From JARBAU01 sp040414675 (GTDB taxonomy: Archaea; Thermoproteota; Nitrososphaeria; Nitrososphaerales; Nitrososphaeraceae): 64,000 bases of DNA. A program made the translations under genes and the position numbers. The DNA lies in assembly GCA_040414675.1 (NCBI GenBank), contig JBEDUN010000093.1, positions 1-64,000 of the forward strand, read 5' to 3'. Shown here in pieces: positions 18,057 to 27,610 of this stretch; position 1 is the stretch's first letter, and each line of letters begins with the position of its first letter. A model generated the notes under the pieces. That model worked only from the letters and a program-made list of their open reading frames with translations. It made no database searches and was not told where the DNA came from.

Positions 18057-21000
18057 TTAAACTAAATCGTGATAATCTCCAAGGCAGTCGAGAGTCGGAG
18101 TATTTTTCCTGATCCATTCCAGAGTATTAATAAACGAGCTAGCTGCCTCATGAGTTGTTAGAACAGGCACACCCATTTCAACTGCCTTTCGACGGATTTG
18201 ATATTCATCGTCCAACATACCGACATATTTTTCAGCAGTTGAGGTTGAAGGGATATTTATGATAAAGTCAATTTTTCTGCTAAACAACAAATCTGATATG
18301 TTAGGTTTTCTATCAGGTTCGCTTATTTTATAAACAGGCATTAATTTGATACTGCTAACATTTTTTAGTATATACTCAGCGGTATGTTCTGTGGCAAGGA
18401 TATCATATCCCAGATTTGCAATTTTTGATACTAATGGCAGTATTTTTTCTTTATTTCTTTGACCACCTACTGTGATTAATGCCGACCCTTTAGTAGGTAA
18501 GGAATACCCTGCTGCGGTGTATGCCTTTGATAATGCATCGTAAAAGCTCCTGCCAAAACACGCAACTTCTCCGGTGGATTGCATTTCCACTCCAAGAACA
18601 ATGTCCGCGCCTTCTAATTGCATAAATGAAAATTGTGGAACTTTAATTCCAAATTCACTTGTCTTTAACCAAAGATTCTTGACTTCCTGGTTAGGCATAT
18701 GACCAGTCATCGCACTAGCTGCTAGTTTAATTAAATTTGTTCCAATAAATTTCGAAACGAATGGCATTGTTCTTGATGCTCGTACGTTAGCTTCAATGAC
18801 TGATACTTCATTTTCCTTTACCAAATATTGAATGTTAAACGGACCAGTTATTCTGAGCGCTTTGCCTATTCTTGTTGTATAGTCTATTATTGTCTCAATC
18901 GTTTCTCTATCTAACCTCCAAGGCGGAATGCACATCATCGCATCACCTGAATGGACGCCTGCGTTATCAATGTGTTCGACAATTGATCCAATTACTACAT
19001 CCTTTCCATCTACGCCCACAGCATCGACCTCCACTTCTGAAGCATCTTGCAAGAATTTGCTAATTACAATCGGATGATCGGGACTTACTCTTGTAGCAGC
19101 CGCAAGAAAATTCTCCAATTGATACTCCGCCCATACCACTTTCATAGCAGCGCCACTTAGGACATAAGATGGTCTGACAAGGATCGGATAACCTACTTCG
19201 ATAGCGAACGCTTTCGCCTCCTGGAGATTAGTAAATATCTTCCATGCCGGCTGTTTGATCTTAAGTTCATCCAGGAGTCTACCAAATTTTGATCTGTTCT
19301 CAGCTTTGTCTACGTTTTCGCTTTTAGTCCCAATTATTCGAATACCAGCACTAGATAAAAGAGGAGTTAAATTGTTAGCTGTTTGCCCACCCACACAAGT
19401 TACGATGCCTGTAGGATGTTCCTTGTCACAGATATCCATCACTCTTTCAAAAGTCAGCTCTTCAAAGTATAACCGATCACATATATCATAATCGGTGGAA
19501 ACGGTTTCGGGATTACAATTAATAATCGAAACTTTTCGAACTCCGCTTTCCTTGAGTCCCCAAACCATATTTACTGTTCCCCAGTCGAACTCTACACTAC
19601 TCCCAATTCTATATGGACCAGCCCCCAAAACTATTATTGATTCAATGTTTTGTTCACTTGCATCTTTAGATATCGGAGTGTTTTCAATCTTGTTATTTTT
19701 CTCTAATCTTGGACTAGCTACTTTCTTTAATGACTCTTCATTCTGAATAAACTCGGGATAGTTAGACGTCGATCCAATTTCCTTATTTGTCATGTTTTCT
19801 GCAGTAGATATTTTGTGATCAAATTGGATGTCGTCTTTGTCCCCACCATATGTTAGGTAAAGGTAGTTTGTTTTTGCCGGCCATTCCGCAGCTAAAGTGT
19901 CGATTTGTTTCACTACGGGAACAATTCCGAAATTTTGTCTTAACAGTCTAACGCTGTCTTCATTCAATCTAACGCATCTTCCAATTTGTTTGTCTGAAAA
20001 GCCAATTCTTTTCGATTCTCGCAGCAGAGTTTGATCAAATTTTGCATTGACCAACTTGTTTTCCATCTCGATAATGTTTGCAAAACTAGCCAAAAACCAT
20101 GGATCGATCGTTGATAGTTTACTAATTCTACTAATATTTATCCCGGCCTTAATAGCAGTAACTACATCAAACAAAATTTCATCATTCGGATGCAATAACC
20201 GGTCTTCAATTGCTTCGACGTTTGTTTCGCTTAATGTCTTTGTGTCAACTAAGCCTCTTTTTGTCAGGGGATTATATTCATCACTTTTTCGTTCAGTCGC
20301 CCTGTTCATTTGTTCTATATCATACGCTTCCTGGGAGTTTAAAGGATACGTGTCTTGCAAATTATTACTATTTTCCAATTCACCAGAACTTTCATTATCA
20401 TTATGCTGGACTACTTTGTTGGTACTCGTATCAGAAAAAGATGAACCTCCCCTAAACTTAATTTCATACTTGTCATTGTTGTTTGCTACTAGACCGTCTT
20501 TACCCACGTCGGTCATTCTTATGGCCTTTTGTAGTACCTCTTCAAAACATCTTCCGACCGCCATGACTTCTCCAATTGATTTCATCGTACTACCAAGTTT
20601 CCGCTTAACAAGTTCGAATTTCTGGAAATCCCATCTAGGCATCTTCAAGACCACGTAATCAAGTGATGGTTCAAAACAAGCTGTGGTAGCTTTGGTAATT
20701 CGATTGATAAGTTCTGGTAGAGAGTACCCTAAAGCAATCTTTGCTGCCATATAAGCCAGTGGATAGCCAGTTGCTTTACTTGCAAGAGCGGAGGATCTAG
20801 ATAGCCTTGCATTGATCTCAACAGCGCAATATTCGTCTGAACTAACATCTAACCCAAACTGTATGTTGCATTCTCCAATAATTCCGCAGTAATTTGTTGC
20901 TCTAAGTGCGGCTGAACGTAACATGTGGTATTCGTGATTGTTAAGTGTCTGCGATGGAGCAACTACGATGTTGTCACCAGTATGTACCCTCATGGATAAC

Positions 21001-21742
21001 ACATTTTCCATGTTGCATACAATGACGCTGTTTTTTTCATAATCTCGCATAACTTCATATTCGATCTGCTTCCAATGACCTACGTATTTCTCTATTAGGA
21101 CCTGTCCTACCATGCTTAAACTGAGGCCTCGTTGGACAATTTCTTGAAGTTCGTACTCGTTGTAAGCTACACCTCCTCCTCTTCCTCCTAAAGTGTACGC
21201 AACTCGAATCATGACGGGGTACGAAATACGATTTGCAGTCGTAAGAGCTTCCTCAACAGAATAACACGGCGCGCTATCCAATACGGGTACTCCTGACTTT
21301 ATCATTGCTTCTTTAAACAGCTGCCTATCTTCGGTTATTTCAATGCCTCTTATGGGAGTACCCAGTACCCTAATTCCATAATTTTTCAATATGTCGGCTT
21401 TCTCAAGTGACACGCCACAGTTTAACGCCGTCTGGCCACCAAATGCCAGCATTATTGAATCTGGTCTTTCGGTTTCTATAACTTTTTTTACGTACTCGGC
21501 CGTAATAGGAAGCAAATACACTTTGTCTGCGAATTTTTTATCGGTTTGTATAGTGGCGATATTCGGATTTATTAGGACACTTTCGATTCCGTCTTCATTG
21601 AGAGCTTTGAGGCATTGAGATCCGGAGTAGTCAAATTAGCGATCGATCATTTTTAACAAGAGCGACTTTCGCCTGCCTCTCCAATCTTAATTGCCCCGCT
21701 GCCAAGCACTAAAATCTTTTTTATAGTTTCATTTCGAGTCAT
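18057..21742 (-). CDS. carB: Carbamoyl-phosphate synthase large subunit, with a 32-nt intron
   Basis: CarB makes carbamoyl phosphate from glutamine-derived ammonia, bicarbonate and two ATP, feeding pyrimidine and arginine synthesis with CarA. The true start is ATG 21742, overlapping the carA stop by 14 nt and preceded by AGGAGG. Exon 1 encodes 25 residues (ILVLGSGAIKIGEAGE). A 32-nt insert at 21636-21667 then shifts the frame, and exon 2 resumes FDYSGSQCLKALNEDG at 21635. Spliced length is 1217 residues. Two ATP-grasp halves are present (second starts IIVLGAGPYRIGSSVEFDWG), followed by an MGS-like allosteric domain (about 1080-1217). Low-complexity inserts at about residues 413-493 and 623-690 explain the extra length over the usual 1070. 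An annotation starting at 21521 would miss 63 residues, including the first nucleotide-binding loop. Confidence 0.93.
21636..21667 (-). other. Candidate bulge-helix-bulge (EndA-type) intron in carB
   Basis: The insert starts AGTCGCTC and ends ATCGCTAA. Pairing seen: exon GGCG with intron CGCT (central 4-bp helix, one G-U), then intron GTCG with CGAT (inner 4-bp helix, one G-U), enclosing a 17-nt loop. The 5' bulge is AAA and the 3' bulge is AAT. Cutting each bulge after its second base (AA^A and AA^T) removes exactly 32 nt and joins GGC-GAA to TTT-GAC, restoring GEAGE-FDYSG. Unspliced, the frame ends at TAA within the insert after GESRSC. An outer helix is weak, so it is of the relaxed type. 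Confidence 0.82.
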
Positions 21743-23198
21743 AATTCCTCCTATTGTTTAATTTATTGCCGTTTTTTAGAATCTGCTCAGATTTAGATAC
21801 GTCCAAAGTGTCGTCAATTGACTGTTCAATACTCTGCGAATCGTTCTCCTTGTTAGTATAGTCTTTCTCTCCTGTTACAGCAAGTTGGCTATCTTGATTA
21901 ACGATGATTCGCTCTAAACTATTAGAAATATCATGTGACAATGAATTGTCAGTACCTTCTATTATCTCTTTGAACCTTCGGAAAACAAATATACAATCAT
22001 TTGGACCTGGAGAAGCCTCTGGGTGAAATTGTACTGCAAGTATCGGCTTTGATTCATGTTCGATACCTTCGACTGTATCATCATCGGTGTTCGAAAACCA
22101 AATCTTAAACTCTCCTCCTTCTAGCGTTTCAGGTGAAACTCCATATCCGTGATTTTGGCTTGTGATATATGTCATGTTATTACGCAAATCATTGCAAGGT
22201 TTGTTCTGGCCACGATGTCCAAATTTCAATTTGTATGTCTTGGCCCCACCTGCAAGGGCTAAAATTTGCAGACCAAGACATATTCCTAAAGTTGGTTTGG
22301 ACATCCTGATCAATTCCGAAGCTGTCCTCACTGTTTCGCCACATATTTCCGGATCTCCAGGACCATTGCTTATGACTATGCCAGCAGGATCGTGATGCAT
22401 CACTTCTTCAATAGGGGTATCCCAGGGTAGTCTAATAACGTTGAAACCCATTTTCAATATATTTCTGATTATACTATACTTTGTGCCAGTATCCAATAGC
22501 ACAATGGGTTTCGTTTGAAACGATTTATTACCCGATGTCGAGTACTTAATTGGCTTTTTAGTTGATACTTCGTGCATAAAATTCTGAGCGCCATAACTAT
22601 GATAATTAATGTTTTCATATATTTTCATAATTTCGGCCTGACCTGCTGAAGTAGATTTGACGGTTGAGCTTATGGTTGGTCCGTGTTCAACGATCATCGC
22701 GCCTTTCATCACACCATTTGTCCTTAGCAGTTTGGTTATTGCACGAGTGTCTACGCCAAAGATGCCGGGTATTTTTTCTTCATAGAGCCATTGGTCTAAC
22801 GTTTTTATACAGCTCCAATGACTGGCAAGAGCCGCCAAATTATGAATTAACAAGCCTTTTACTTGGATCTGATCTGATTCAAAATATTTGGGCAATCCAA
22901 ATTCATCCTTCTCATCCTTGCTAGGTACTCCATAATTACCAACTAGAGGATATGTCAAACATAGTATTTGGCCACGATAAGATGGATCTGTAAGAGTCTC
23001 AGTATAGCCGACCATGCCAGTATTAAAAACTACTTCGCCGATTGTACTAGTCGTATACCCAAATCCAATTCCCTCAAAAATCGAACCATCCTCTAATACA
23101 AATGTACCCTTGTATCCCGAATATGTCCGTTCTAAGGCTGGAATTTTTGACCCTCGTCTGGTTTCTAGATATACAAATTTAAATTTTGCTGTTCTCAT
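21729..23198 (-). CDS. carA: Carbamoyl-phosphate synthase small (glutaminase) subunit
   Basis: CarA hydrolyses glutamine and passes ammonia to CarB. The N-terminal CPSase domain has GTFVLEDGSIFEGIGFG and FNTGMVGYTETLTDPSY. The class I glutamine amidotransferase domain has the nucleophile loop LGICLGLQILALAGG and the histidine in VQFHPEASPGP. At 489 residues it is longer than the usual 360-390: about 27 residues precede the family start and about 80 hydrophilic residues (SIEQSIDDTLDVS...) follow the catalytic domain. It is the first gene of a carA-carB operon with a 14-nt overlap. An internal start nearer the GTFVLEDG strand is possible. Confidence 0.93.
   Translation of the reverse strand: MRTAKFKFVYLETRRGSKIPALERTYSGYKGTFVLEDGSIFEGIGFGYTTSTIGEVVFNTGMVGYTETLTDPSYRGQILCLTYPLVGNYGVPSKDEKDEFGLPKYFESDQIQVKGLLIHNLAALASHWSCIKTLDQWLYEEKIPGIFGVDTRAITKLLRTNGVMKGAMIVEHGPTISSTVKSTSAGQAEIMKIYENINYHSYGAQNFMHEVSTKKPIKYSTSGNKSFQTKPIVLLDTGTKYSIIRNILKMGFNVIRLPWDTPIEEVMHHDPAGIVISNGPGDPEICGETVRTASELIRMSKPTLGICLGLQILALAGGAKTYKLKFGHRGQNKPCNDLRNNMTYITSQNHGYGVSPETLEGGEFKIWFSNTDDDTVEGIEHESKPILAVQFHPEASPGPNDCIFVFRRFKEIIEGTDNSLSHDISNSLERIIVNQDSQLAVTGEKDYTNKENDSQSIEQSIDDTLDVSKSEQILKNGNKLNNRRNYDSK
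21747..21752 (-). promoter_or_regulatory. Shine-Dalgarno site of carB
   Basis: AGGAGG ends four bases before the ATG at 21742 and lies inside the 3' end of carA. It fixes the carB start upstream of the intron. Confidence 0.75.
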
Positions 23199-23471
23199 CT
23201 CGGTTCGCCAAATTTGAACTATAAAGTACTAATTTCGTGTCAGACGAGTGGATTGTTGGCTTGTGTATCTTTCTAGCAGAGAATATTTCTTTGTCAATTC
23301 AGGTAGTGGATGTTTTATCTGATTTTGTCATTTAGAACAAGAATACAACTATCTAATATCATTTTCATAAATTGATCTGTTCGAAGCACTTGTGGCATTA
23401 GTGCTTATTGTATACAAGTACATTGTTCATCCACGAAGTTAATTCTATTTGTGGAATAACTAAGTACATAT

Positions 23472-23990
23472 ATGCAAAACGCATACGAATCCTTTATGGG
23501 CAAAAAGCAGAAAAGAAAGCAGCAGGATATAAGTCACAAAGGTCTGTCCAGAAACGGTTACATAATTATCGGAGGTATAGCTATTGTAATAGCATTGGGT
23601 GTTTATTTCGGCGTTCGCACGTTAATTCCAGTTAATGGTACTTCTCCAGTATTTGCAGCTCCTGCCAATACCTTCATGAAGGCCACATACTCTCCCCAAT
23701 CTGGATATACTTTTACTAGCCAAGCTAGTGGTGGTAGAGGACAAAGTATCGGAGGGGGATATAATAGCCCAACTATTACCATGAAAAAAGGCGAACTCAA
23801 TTCCATGCATTTGATTAACGAGGATAGAGATTCTCAGCATAACCTGAACATTGACGCTTTTAAAGTTCATACTGGAGACTTGGGTTACTTTCAGAGCAAA
23901 AGCGTAACATTCATTGCTGATAAAGCCGGAACTTTTCAGTATTATTGTACTATTCATCCTGAGATGAAGGGCAAGTTAGTGGTTCAGTGA
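23472..23990 (+). CDS. Membrane-anchored cupredoxin (type 1 copper protein)
   Basis: A basic N-terminus is followed by one transmembrane helix (about residues 30-50, YIIIGGIAIVIALGVYFG). An extracytoplasmic cupredoxin domain follows with all likely copper ligands: His123 (SQHNLN), Cys159, His162 and Met165 in YYCTIHPEMKG. It probably carries electrons on the outer face of the membrane, as the many plastocyanin-like proteins of ammonia-oxidizing archaea are thought to do. It is transcribed divergently from carAB with about 270 bases between. Confidence 0.88.
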   Translation: MQNAYESFMGKKQKRKQQDISHKGLSRNGYIIIGGIAIVIALGVYFGVRTLIPVNGTSPVFAAPANTFMKATYSPQSGYTFTSQASGGRGQSIGGGYNSPTITMKKGELNSMHLINEDRDSQHNLNIDAFKVHTGDLGYFQSKSVTFIADKAGTFQYYCTIHPEMKGKLVVQ

Positions 23991-24129
23991 TATCAACTGA
24001 AAAATCGAAGCATGTATTCATTCTGAATTTCAATCTGTTCGTAGAATATGAATTCAAGCCGAGCATAGGACTATAATAATCTTTAATGATACTTGGTAGA
24101 TTCCTCTTGGTTACTATAACGACCGTTAA

Positions 24130-25437
24130 CTACATGAAAAACTGGTAAATAATAAGCAAGACGTTCATGGTTACTATGACACCAGTGCAGAGTAAGGCTA
24201 GAACCTTAGTTGGTAGCCTATTAATTCCGTCGGCACCAATTATTTTCTTCTTGCTGGTGAAGTAGACCAAAGGGATAACAGTGAATGGAAGTTGGATGCT
24301 CAATATTACTTGACTTATTACGAGAATTGAAAGTGGGGAGGCACCTAACGAGATAGCTATTACTGCAGGAACCAAAGTAATAAGTCTGGTAATGATTCTA
24401 CGCTTCCAGAGTTTAATCTTCAAATTAGTAAAGCCTTCAAAGATTACTTGACCAGAGAGGGTTGCAACAACGGATGAAGCCAGACCCGAGGCTAATAGAG
24501 CAATTGCAAAAGCATAACTTGAGATGTTACCTAATAAAGGACTAAGAGTTCTATATGCAACGTCAATGGAATCTATAATAATGTTGTGCGTGTGAAAAGT
24601 AGCGGCAGACACTATCAAGATTGCTCCGTTAACTAAGCCCGCGAGACTCAATGCAACTATAGTGTCAATTAGAGAAAACCTCACTAACTGCTTCTTCGTT
24701 TTCGCGTAGGATGATATCTTTGATCTCGACTTAATTATTGATGAATGGAGGTAAATAGCATGAGGCATCACCGTGGCACCTAAAATTCCGACCGCTATGA
24801 GTAGACCGTCACCCTTAAGAGAATTAAAATCTGGGATTGCCGCATTATATGCAATCTTATTCCATTCAGGTTGTGCCAATAGCAATTCAATAACGTAGGC
24901 ACATCCTATTACGACGACCATTCCAATTATTGCAGCTTCTAATTTTCTGAACCCCTTTCTTTCAAGGGCTAGGATAACCAACGTATCACAACTTATGATT
25001 ATTGCTCCATATATTAGAGGCAAACCGAATAGCAAGTTTATCGCAACTGCACCACCAATAACTTCAGCAAGGTCTGTTGCGATTGCAGCCACTTCCGCAG
25101 TACCCCAAAGTGACAATGATTTCCATCTTGTGAGATTGTGCCTACAATTTTCGGCCAAGCTTCTACCCGTCATGATACCGAGCTTAGAGGACAAATATTG
25201 GAGCAACATTCCCATCAGGTTACTCATGACAACTACCCAAAGTAGGGAATATCCAAACTTTGAGCCAGCAGCAATATCGGTTCCCCAATTTCCAGGATCG
25301 ATATAAGCTACTCCGACTACTAACCCAATTCCCATAAATTTCATAAAATGAACAAAGTCAAACCCTCGAGAAACCTGCTGGTCTACGGAGATGCGAGATT
25401 CTTCCTTTCTGCCTGATCCTTGAGAATTATCCTTCAC
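24130..25437 (-). CDS. mntH: NRAMP-family divalent metal transporter
   Basis: A 435-residue polytopic membrane protein with about 11 hydrophobic segments. TM1 has the metal-binding motif DPGNWGT (Asp47, Asn50) and TM6 has MPHAIYLHSS with the expected Met. These are the signature positions of NRAMP/MntH proteins, which bring Mn2+ or Fe2+ into the cell with protons. A winged-helix gene lies about 300 bases upstream on the same strand and may be its regulator, though that is inference. Confidence 0.93.
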   Translation of the reverse strand: MKDNSQGSGRKEESRISVDQQVSRGFDFVHFMKFMGIGLVVGVAYIDPGNWGTDIAAGSKFGYSLLWVVVMSNLMGMLLQYLSSKLGIMTGRSLAENCRHNLTRWKSLSLWGTAEVAAIATDLAEVIGGAVAINLLFGLPLIYGAIIISCDTLVILALERKGFRKLEAAIIGMVVVIGCAYVIELLLAQPEWNKIAYNAAIPDFNSLKGDGLLIAVGILGATVMPHAIYLHSSIIKSRSKISSYAKTKKQLVRFSLIDTIVALSLAGLVNGAILIVSAATFHTHNIIIDSIDVAYRTLSPLLGNISSYAFAIALLASGLASSVVATLSGQVIFEGFTNLKIKLWKRRIITRLITLVPAVIAISLGASPLSILVISQVILSIQLPFTVIPLVYFTSKKKIIGADGINRLPTKVLALLCTGVIVTMNVLLIIYQFFM

Positions 25438-25743
25438 TTGCTAGCAGTAATATCCTAGAATATAATATAAAGTTTAGTATAGTCTAACAATATTAGCGTA
25501 GTTTAACATATAGTTAAAACAGGAGACAAGATCATGTGAATGACAATAGTCACCTTTGAAACTGGAAAATAGCTGAAACTGAATTCTGAAAATATCTATC
25601 TGTGACGTGCCTGACTTGAGATTTCTATCTATTGTCCGCAGCGTTCTGTCCGACTACCATCAAACTATTTAATACTTTACATAATAATCAAATCGTCAAG
25701 AACTCTTACAATATAGTGCTGAAATCTATGTCTATCGAAGCGA
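25438..25743. other. Spacer upstream of the NRAMP gene
   Basis: About 305 bases. Just before the NRAMP start the sequence has three near-repeats of a TAGT[TC]TAAC-like word (25480-25517: TAGTCTAAC, TAGTTTAAC, TAGTTAAAAC), which could be a regulator-binding array or part of the promoter. Confidence 0.35.
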
Positions 25744-26154
25744 TTATCTTAACCAATAGCTAGCAAAAGCCAAAATATCATCTAATAAACCATCTCCGTT
25801 TTTCTTCTTATGGCGAGCATCAAATTGAAGGATTTTGAGAGCGTCGAGAGTTGTAGAAAAGTACTCGGCTGAGTAAAAAATGAATCTTTTCTTTCTAAAA
25901 CTAGAGACAAGTCCTTTTTCCATTAACGAGGTAATAAGTTCAGAAACGATTGATGCATTTAGCTTTATTTCCTTGCATATCCTCCTCTCTGTCTTCGAGC
26001 TACTTCTTAAAGCTATTAGAATCCTGTGCTCCCATTCATCAAGATTAATGTCATTGGTTGTAGGATAATCATCAGAATTATATTTGTGCCCAAATCCTGG
26101 GCTAAAATATACATCATGCTTTCGTTCACGATATTTTACCATCGTTGACCTCAC
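25744..26154 (-). CDS. Winged-helix transcription regulator
   Basis: A 136-residue protein. After a polar N-terminus, residues 40-105 read EWEHRILIALRSSSKTERRICKEIKLN then VSELITSLMEKGLVSSFRKKRFIFYSAE, a winged helix-turn-helix with recognition helix SIVSELITSLMEKGL and a basic wing. It resembles ArsR/MarR-like archaeal regulators with no visible metal-binding cysteines. The start may be the second methionine (MVKYRERK). It lies upstream of the NRAMP gene on the same strand, about 300 bases away, so metal-transport control is a possibility only. Confidence 0.7.
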   Translation of the reverse strand: MRSTMVKYRERKHDVYFSPGFGHKYNSDDYPTTNDINLDEWEHRILIALRSSSKTERRICKEIKLNASIVSELITSLMEKGLVSSFRKKRFIFYSAEYFSTTLDALKILQFDARHKKKNGDGLLDDILAFASYWLR

Positions 26155-26221
26155 TTTTCACTATATTATTATGTATTTGAGACTATTTATTAATTGGGTC
26201 ACACTATCGTTTTAACTAAAA

Positions 26222-26368
26222 TCAAGAAAAGTACTTTTTCATTATTTTTGACATCTTTAGATTTATGACATCACTATCTTGCAATGTTTCAGGATGCTCC
26301 ATTCTTAGATGCCTCAAAGCAAATCGAACCTTATCACCACATAGTCTGCATTTTGTCGTGGAAAACAT
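26222..26368 (-). CDS. Small C2H2-type zinc-finger protein
   Basis: A 48-codon frame: MFSTTKCRLCGDKVRFALR, then H-LRME-H, then a basic C-terminal helix (NLKMSKIMKKYFS). C-x2-C-x9-H-x4-H is a compact zinc-finger pattern. It is preceded by AT-rich sequence and follows the winged-helix gene's promoter region. It is likely a DNA- or RNA-binding micro-protein. Confidence 0.6.
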   Translation of the reverse strand: MFSTTKCRLCGDKVRFALRHLRMEHPETLQDSDVINLKMSKIMKKYFS

Positions 26369-26637
26369 AATATAGTATTAATCATTCCAACTGAAAAATT
26401 CTTGCCTTTATAACAACAAATAGTTCTATTGGAATTTAATATAGTACCGCGTATTACTAGGTTAGAAGTTGACCTTTGCATGTATTTTCAATACTGCATT
26501 GATTGAGGACATACCTCCGTATACTAGAATGTACATTTTACAGCTCAATGCTTAACTAAAAACCAATCCATTCCGAAATTACAAGCTAGTCTCTTTTAAG
26601 TTAAAAATATAACTCACGATCTAATATCATCTTTATT

Positions 26638-26748
26638 GTGAATCGAGATAAGTTACGATTCCTGATGGGTGCAATGGCATTTGTTTTGTGCCTCGGGATT
26701 GGATATGTCTTGAATCATTATTTACGGAGTGGCAAGTTACCATGGTGA
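26638..26748 (+). CDS. Possible single-pass membrane micro-protein
   Basis: A GTG-started 36-codon frame: MNRDKLRFLMGAMAFVLCL, then GIGYVLNHYLRSGKLPW. Charged N-terminus, one hydrophobic helix and basic tail are typical of small membrane proteins. There is no homologue I recognise. Confidence 0.35.
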   Translation: MNRDKLRFLMGAMAFVLCLGIGYVLNHYLRSGKLPW

Positions 26749-26987
26749 CCTTTTACAAATAGATCAATTTACAGTAGCGATCTACAATATTATGGTTTGT
26801 GAGGATAGATCTACAAAACCTTAGGGATATAGGTAATTCAAAAGTACAGTACGATATCGAAACTCATATCATTTTATATGGAGACTATATGCAATTGTAT
26901 TCAGAATTTCGCAAGAATGGAATATATCTAATCGTAGTGCGTCAAAACGTGTCTATAAATCTTTGGAATCAATTGAAGGTAATTTTC

Positions 26988-27001
26988 AAAAAATAAAAAA
27001 A
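26988..27001 (-). terminator. T-rich terminator of the secreted protein gene
   Basis: On the minus strand the run TTTTTTTATTTTTT lies about 25 bases after the stop at 27027. Confidence 0.45.
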
Positions 27002-27026
27002 GAGTTTGCTAGTCTATTAACTAGTT

Positions 27027-27284
27027 CTATTGTGATGCTGCTACTGATGCTGCGTTACGCTTGCCTTGAATTTGTGAACCTGCGTTTTGGCAGTCAACTT
27101 TAACTGGTAACTGGCCGTTTCCGCAAGCATTTGCCTGAGCTAGTGACTGAGATTGTTTTGTTTTAGAGTAGTTGTGATGGTGACTGTGTCCCCATGCATA
27201 AGCATTGCTCGCTGCCGTCGTAGTAATCAACAATGCTGCTAGTGTAGCGATAGCTACAATTGTATATGTTGTTTTGTTGTTCAT
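27027..27284 (-). CDS. Secreted CGNG/CQN-motif protein, short form
   Basis: The start MNNKTTYTIVAIATLAALLITT is nearly the same as in the gene at the window start. A signal peptide ends near SNAYA-WGHSHHH. The mature protein is about 55 residues: a His-rich stretch (HSHHHN), then CGNGQLPVKVDCQN-AGSQIQG-KRNAASVAASQ to the stop. It has no repeat tail, so it defines the minimal core of this family. An in-frame start five codons earlier (27299) would only lengthen the n-region. Exported, function unknown. Confidence 0.78.
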   Translation of the reverse strand: MNNKTTYTIVAIATLAALLITTTAASNAYAWGHSHHHNYSKTKQSQSLAQANACGNGQLPVKVDCQNAGSQIQGKRNAASVAASQ

Positions 27285-27299
27285 ACTTATAATTCTCAA

Positions 27300-27610
27300 A
27301 CAGCATAATGTAGTAATGATTTATCTGCATTAGGAGATATATTGCTCTCTCATAAATCTGATTTCTCTTACAGTGAAATTCATAAATCATTCAACTAGTA
27401 CAAATTGTAATCTTCGAATATCTGGATATTCAAGTACTTACCATTTTCATAAAATGGTTGAAACCAATCATTTAAGGAGGTTGTCTCACAGTACACAAAT
27501 TCTAAGCCTACGTGATATATCTTATTTAGAGTGAGATCTTTCTATTTTGCTCTCCATGATGTTTTTTCTTAGAATCAACCAAAATTATTTAGATTTGTCC
27601 CACTGAATTA
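27300..27610. other. Divergent intergenic region with operator-like palindrome
   Basis: ACCATTTT-CAT-AAAATGGT (27440-27458) is an 8-bp perfect inverted repeat with a 3-base spacer, between two divergent genes. An AAGGAGG at 27474-27480 has no start codon in range and is probably chance. Confidence 0.35.

Noticed and set aside
20047..20658. 203-codon frame antisense to carB
   Set aside because: Lies fully inside carB on the opposite strand; composition is the mirror of conserved carB codons.
26799..26996. 65-codon plus-strand frame ending in IFKK
   Set aside because: It ends in the A-rich terminator of the opposite gene and shows no motif or recognised start signal.
27474..27480. AAGGAGG Shine-Dalgarno-like site
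   Set aside because: No start codon or reading frame within usable distance; lhgO begins 130 bases later.
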